From Balneolaceae bacterium (GTDB lineage: Bacteria; Bacteroidota; Rhodothermia; Balneolales; Balneolaceae): a stretch of 8,003 nt of DNA. The notes below the pieces were generated by a model, which saw nothing but the letters and a program-made list of their open reading frames with translations, was not told the origin of the DNA and made no database searches. How positions within the stretch are numbered: position 1 is the first letter of the stretch; the number at the start of each line of letters is the position of its first letter. The position numbers were made by a program, and so were the translations under genes. Positions 5,727 through 8,003 of the stretch are shown here, piece by piece. Location of the stretch: contig SKGY01000165.1 in the NCBI GenBank assembly GCA_007117235.1, forward strand, positions 1 to 8,003, written 5' to 3'.

Positions 5727-6653
5727 ATGCGCATTGTTTCGTTACTCCCGAGCACAACTGAAATAGCTTCGTCACTTGGATTTAAAAATCAAATTGTAGG
5801 CAGATCTCATGAGTGCGACTGGCCTGAAAATATTTCAGACCTTCCAATTCTCACAAAGCCAAAGTATAGAAGTAACGGTCAAAGCAAAGAGATTGATAAG
5901 AATGTGAAGCATCTTGTTGAACAGGGATTATCTGTTTATGAAGTAGACGCTGAGCTGCTGTCAAAACTGGAGCCTGATGTAATTTTAACTCAGGATCACT
6001 GTGAGGTTTGTGCTGTCTCCCTCAGCGATGTACAACGTGCTGTACAGGACTGGACAGATCTTGACGATGTTAGTACCGTATCTGTCTCTCCTCTCGATTT
6101 AGACGGTATTTTCAATTCATTTCTTATAATTGGAAAAGCTCTCGATGCGGAAGAGAGAGCCGAGTTACTTATCAGTGACATCAAACAGCGTATGGATATT
6201 ATCAAGCAAACGGTATTGGGTGAAAATCGAAAAACGGTTGCTACCATTGAATGGATTGATCCTTTGATGACAGCAGGCAACTGGATACCTGAGCTTATGG
6301 ATATAGCCGGTGGGGATCATCTCTTTGCTGAACCCGGCAAACACTCCCCATGGATAGAGTGGGATACAATCAGAGATGCCGATCCTGATGTGATTACGAT
6401 AATGCCGTGCGGTTATGACTTCAAACAAACTCTAAGTGAGATTACAACCTTGACATCAAAACAGGGATGGAGTGAGCTTAAGGCCGTTAAAACTGATCAG
6501 GTTTTTTTATTAGATGGGAATCAATACTTCAACAGACCCGGGCCGAGAATTTTTGAATCCACGAGAATTTTAGCAGAGATCCTTCACCCTCACCTATTTA
6601 AACCTACGTTAGAAAATATCGGTTGGCAAAAACTTGAAACAGTGACGGTTTAA
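5727..6653 (+). CDS. BtuF-like cobalamin-binding-family protein without a signal peptide
   Basis: The product is a 308-residue member of the ABC-transporter substrate-binding superfamily of BtuF/FhuD type (COG0614), from the subgroup that begins directly with the first strand (MRIVSLLPSTTEI) and has no signal peptide or lipobox. Numbering from this start, conserved blocks are GRSHECD (25-31), TQDHCEVCAVS (88-98), IEWIDPL (174-180), AGNWIPEL (183-190), AGGDHLF (194-200), PCGYD (227-231) and FNRPGPR (268-274). A long central helix (about 137-164) joins the two lobes, as in BtuF. Such proteins are labelled cobalamin-binding, but a cytosolic location would exclude ordinary import, and the ligand is unproven. 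No BtuC/BtuD-type permease or ATPase gene is in the window. An in-frame ATG at 5676 would add 17 polar residues; I prefer 5727 because the fold starts there and the 5676 ATG lies in an inverted repeat. No cobalamin riboswitch is visible upstream. Confidence 0.85.
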   Translation: MRIVSLLPSTTEIASSLGFKNQIVGRSHECDWPENISDLPILTKPKYRSNGQSKEIDKNVKHLVEQGLSVYEVDAELLSKLEPDVILTQDHCEVCAVSLSDVQRAVQDWTDLDDVSTVSVSPLDLDGIFNSFLIIGKALDAEERAELLISDIKQRMDIIKQTVLGENRKTVATIEWIDPLMTAGNWIPELMDIAGGDHLFAEPGKHSPWIEWDTIRDADPDVITIMPCGYDFKQTLSEITTLTSKQGWSELKAVKTDQVFLLDGNQYFNRPGPRIFESTRILAEILHPHLFKPTLENIGWQKLETVTV

Positions 6654-6676
6654 GATTATAAGATTCGTCGATTGGG

Positions 6677-7510
6677 TCACGGGTTCACACGTACATCGCT
6701 AACAATAATCTGAAACTCATTTGCCCAGCCATTATTTTTCATCTTTTCGAACTCAACTTTTTGCTTCTCTATCTGTTCTTGAATCACTCTGCGCTGAGCC
6801 TCTGGCATTTCGTCCAACATCGCCTCCATCTGATTCATTGATGATTCTATTTCTTCAAGATATGCATCAGAAAAATCCGCAACCATGCCAGAAATTGAGA
6901 AGCTGATCTCTGTCGCAATAGGCAGTCCATCGAAGTACTCATAATTATTGAAAAGAACTTCGGTGACAATCATTCGATCATCCTCATCAATTTGCTCGAA
7001 CTCTGCCTTTCGTAAAATAAACTCATCGCTATCAATCCATATAGAAATTTGAAGATCTTCAGCATAGTACTCATCATAATCAGGATCACCCATTTCAAGA
7101 TTGGATAAGAAATCTGCGTCATCAATCAGCACGTGATACACAGAAAAACCTTCAACTACATCCATCTCAACCTTTGAGGCACCTTTAATAAGTGTTGGCA
7201 GGTGCTCATCAAAAATCCCTGAAAGCAAGTCAGAATCTGCATCATCATCCATTATTTTTAACCAGCTATATCCACCATCAGTCACTTTAATCAGTAGTGA
7301 TGAAGAGTTTTGAGCCGTTCCGAAAAATTCAGACTCTACAACCAATTCTATCTGTTCAATATGCTGGAGTCGTTCGTTATTTAGCGCGATCAGCTGTTGT
7401 TCTAAATCTTGAGGCTGAGGCTGTGCGTATAGTGAACTTATTGTAAACGTTACCAGGGAAATTGTTAAAAAGCTTACTCTAAAACGTGCTAAATCTATCA
7501 TATTTCTCAT
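6677..7510 (-). CDS. Exported acidic protein with LolA-like outer-membrane-lipoprotein-sorting features
   Basis: This is a 277-residue protein. Residues 1-29 form a signal peptide (basic start, hydrophobic 13-28, LYA|Q). The mature part begins with a helix (34-52, DLEQQLIALNNERLQHI), followed by beta-rich sequence with a WIDSDEFILRKAEF strand pair (158-171) and a YFDGLPIATEISFSI strand (192-206). This is the order seen in LolA/LolB-like half-barrel proteins, in which a lysine-rich strand pair precedes a D-G-P strand. The central part is strongly acidic (about 87-180), and residues 215-258 (EEIESSMNQMEAMLDEM onward, with many Gln/Lys/Glu) look like a coiled coil inserted before the last strand. 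The likely role is periplasmic binding of a lipid or lipoprotein, inferred from fold resemblance only. It is convergent with the BtuF-like gene (23 bp apart) and divergent from the 7620 gene. A second ATG at codon 4 is also possible. Confidence 0.7.
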   Translation of the reverse strand: MRNMIDLARFRVSFLTISLVTFTISSLYAQPQPQDLEQQLIALNNERLQHIEQIELVVESEFFGTAQNSSSLLIKVTDGGYSWLKIMDDDADSDLLSGIFDEHLPTLIKGASKVEMDVVEGFSVYHVLIDDADFLSNLEMGDPDYDEYYAEDLQISIWIDSDEFILRKAEFEQIDEDDRMIVTEVLFNNYEYFDGLPIATEISFSISGMVADFSDAYLEEIESSMNQMEAMLDEMPEAQRRVIQEQIEKQKVEFEKMKNNGWANEFQIIVSDVRVNP

Positions 7511-7526
7511 CTTTTAATTTATGACC

Positions 7527-7600
7527 TAAGTTATTGTACTAAAACATCTTGTAAATTTGAAATGTATAAGCATTAAGTTATTGTTAGATTAGTATTAGAT
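7527..7600. repeat. Direct repeats in the divergent spacer
   Basis: TAAGTTATTGT occurs exactly at 7527-7537 and 7574-7584 (47 bp start to start). TTAGAT occurs at 7584-7589 and 7595-7600, 11 bp apart, which is about one helical turn. All lie in the 109-bp spacer between two divergent genes, where regulator binding sites would be expected. No regulator family is implied by these motifs, and AT-rich DNA produces such repeats by chance fairly often. Confidence 0.45.
7533..7584. promoter_or_regulatory. Possible divergent promoters for the genes at 7510 (-) and 7620 (+)
   Basis: For the minus-strand gene, TTCAAA (7561 to 7556) and TACAAT (7538 to 7533) are spaced 17 bp and would start transcription about 16 bases before the ATG. 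For the plus-strand gene, TTGAAA (7557-7562) and TATTGT (7579-7584) are spaced 16 bp. Alternatively, TAAATTTG (7552-7559) is an exact match to the Bacteroidota -7 element TAnnTTTG, but with no good -33. The two -35 candidates overlap, so the promoters would compete if real. Confidence 0.3.
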
Positions 7601-7619
7601 ACCCAAAATTACATCTCAT

Positions 7620-7994
7620 ATGTCTCAAAGCGATATTTTTACTGCAATGGTTGAGGAAGAGCTTAACCAATACGAAAAATTCTTTCTTTTCAGTGAACGT
7701 GAGCTATTCAGACAAGGCAAATATGAAGAGCTTGCGCGAAAATCACTCCGGCAAACAAGATTATTTGCCATACTGGTACTGCTGGCAATTATCACATTCT
7801 CATTTATCAGTATTGACCATTTTATTGATTTTGGAACAGAAGGGCTGATGTCGAGCCTGATACTGGGACTTTTATCATGGGCTTTTGTGATTGCATCTAC
7901 AATATTCTATACTAAAAATATTCTCGAAAAAAAGAAGTGTATGGAGAGGGTACTAAAACTTCTTGAAGCAAAAGAACAATTTAACGACAACTAA
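7620..7994 (+). CDS. Small two-helix membrane protein of unknown family
   Basis: This is a 124-residue protein that I do not recognise. The N-terminal 46 residues are soluble and amphipathic, with many Glu, Gln, Lys and Arg (EEELNQYEKFF, then ELFRQGKYEELARKSLRQ). Two hydrophobic helices follow at about 47-65 (LFAILVLLAIITFSFISI) and 77-97 (LMSSLILGLLSWAFVIAS), joined by a short acidic loop, and a C-terminal basic amphipathic helix (99-120) contains KKK and one Cys. Positive charges flank both helices (RQTR before, KNILEKKK after), so both ends are predicted cytoplasmic. There is no signal peptide or catalytic motif. It may associate with a partner membrane protein encoded to the right, outside the window. 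No Shine-Dalgarno sequence precedes the ATG. The stop is followed by 9 bases before the window ends. Confidence 0.75.
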   Translation: MSQSDIFTAMVEEELNQYEKFFLFSERELFRQGKYEELARKSLRQTRLFAILVLLAIITFSFISIDHFIDFGTEGLMSSLILGLLSWAFVIASTIFYTKNILEKKKCMERVLKLLEAKEQFNDN

Positions 7995-8003
7995 CCCAAC
8001 TGA

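Noticed and set aside
6642..6680. GTGAC/GTCAC pair across the convergent junction as a shared terminator
   Set aside because: Only 5 bp with a 29-base loop and no T run on either side.

Overview
The window is about 8 kb of AT-leaning DNA (roughly 40-45% GC by eye) with seven genes, six on the + strand and one on the - strand, and no mobile element, CRISPR array, tRNA or rRNA that I can see. It reads as ordinary chromosome of a Bacteroidota-like bacterium of the FCB group. The evidence is that start codons lack purine-rich Shine-Dalgarno sequences, all three signal-peptidase-I-type proteins have Gln at +1 of the predicted cleavage site, and the gene families (CHRD-like secreted repeats, BAPKO_0422-like beta-barrel, a BtuF-like protein without signal peptide) fit. 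A Balneolota/Rhodothermota relative is my best guess; this is inference from family resemblance.

Layout. Bases 1-660 are the 3' end of a CHRD-like repeat protein whose start lies off the left edge. Two intrinsic-terminator hairpins follow (694-723 and 753-790), then about 220 bp with no gene. A run of + strand genes comes next: an exported metal-dependent amidohydrolase (1008-2591), a small outer-membrane beta-barrel protein (2662-3144), and a serine racemase/threonine dehydratase (3148-4098) that begins three bases after the barrel gene's stop. After a 125-bp gap come a PhoPQ-activated pathogenicity-related (PqaA-like) lipoprotein hydrolase (4224-5654) and a BtuF-like cobalamin-binding-family protein without a signal peptide (5727-6653). 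A convergent - strand gene (6677-7510) encodes an exported acidic protein with LolA-like features. A 109-bp divergent spacer with direct repeats separates it from a small two-helix membrane protein (7620-7994).

How the genes might work together. Four of the seven products carry an N-terminal export signal (amidohydrolase, barrel, PqaA-like lipoprotein, LolA-like protein), and the CHRD-like protein is probably exported too, so this is mainly a cell-envelope and periplasmic neighbourhood. The amino-acid enzyme and the BtuF-like protein are predicted cytosolic. Nothing ties the genes into one recognised pathway. The only tight link is the 3-nt spacing between the barrel gene and the PLP-enzyme gene. 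I found no convincing new multi-gene system. The points most worth a second look are the signal-peptide-less BtuF-like protein with its His/Cys motifs, the minus-strand terminator that has no matching gene, and the repeats in the divergent spacer.
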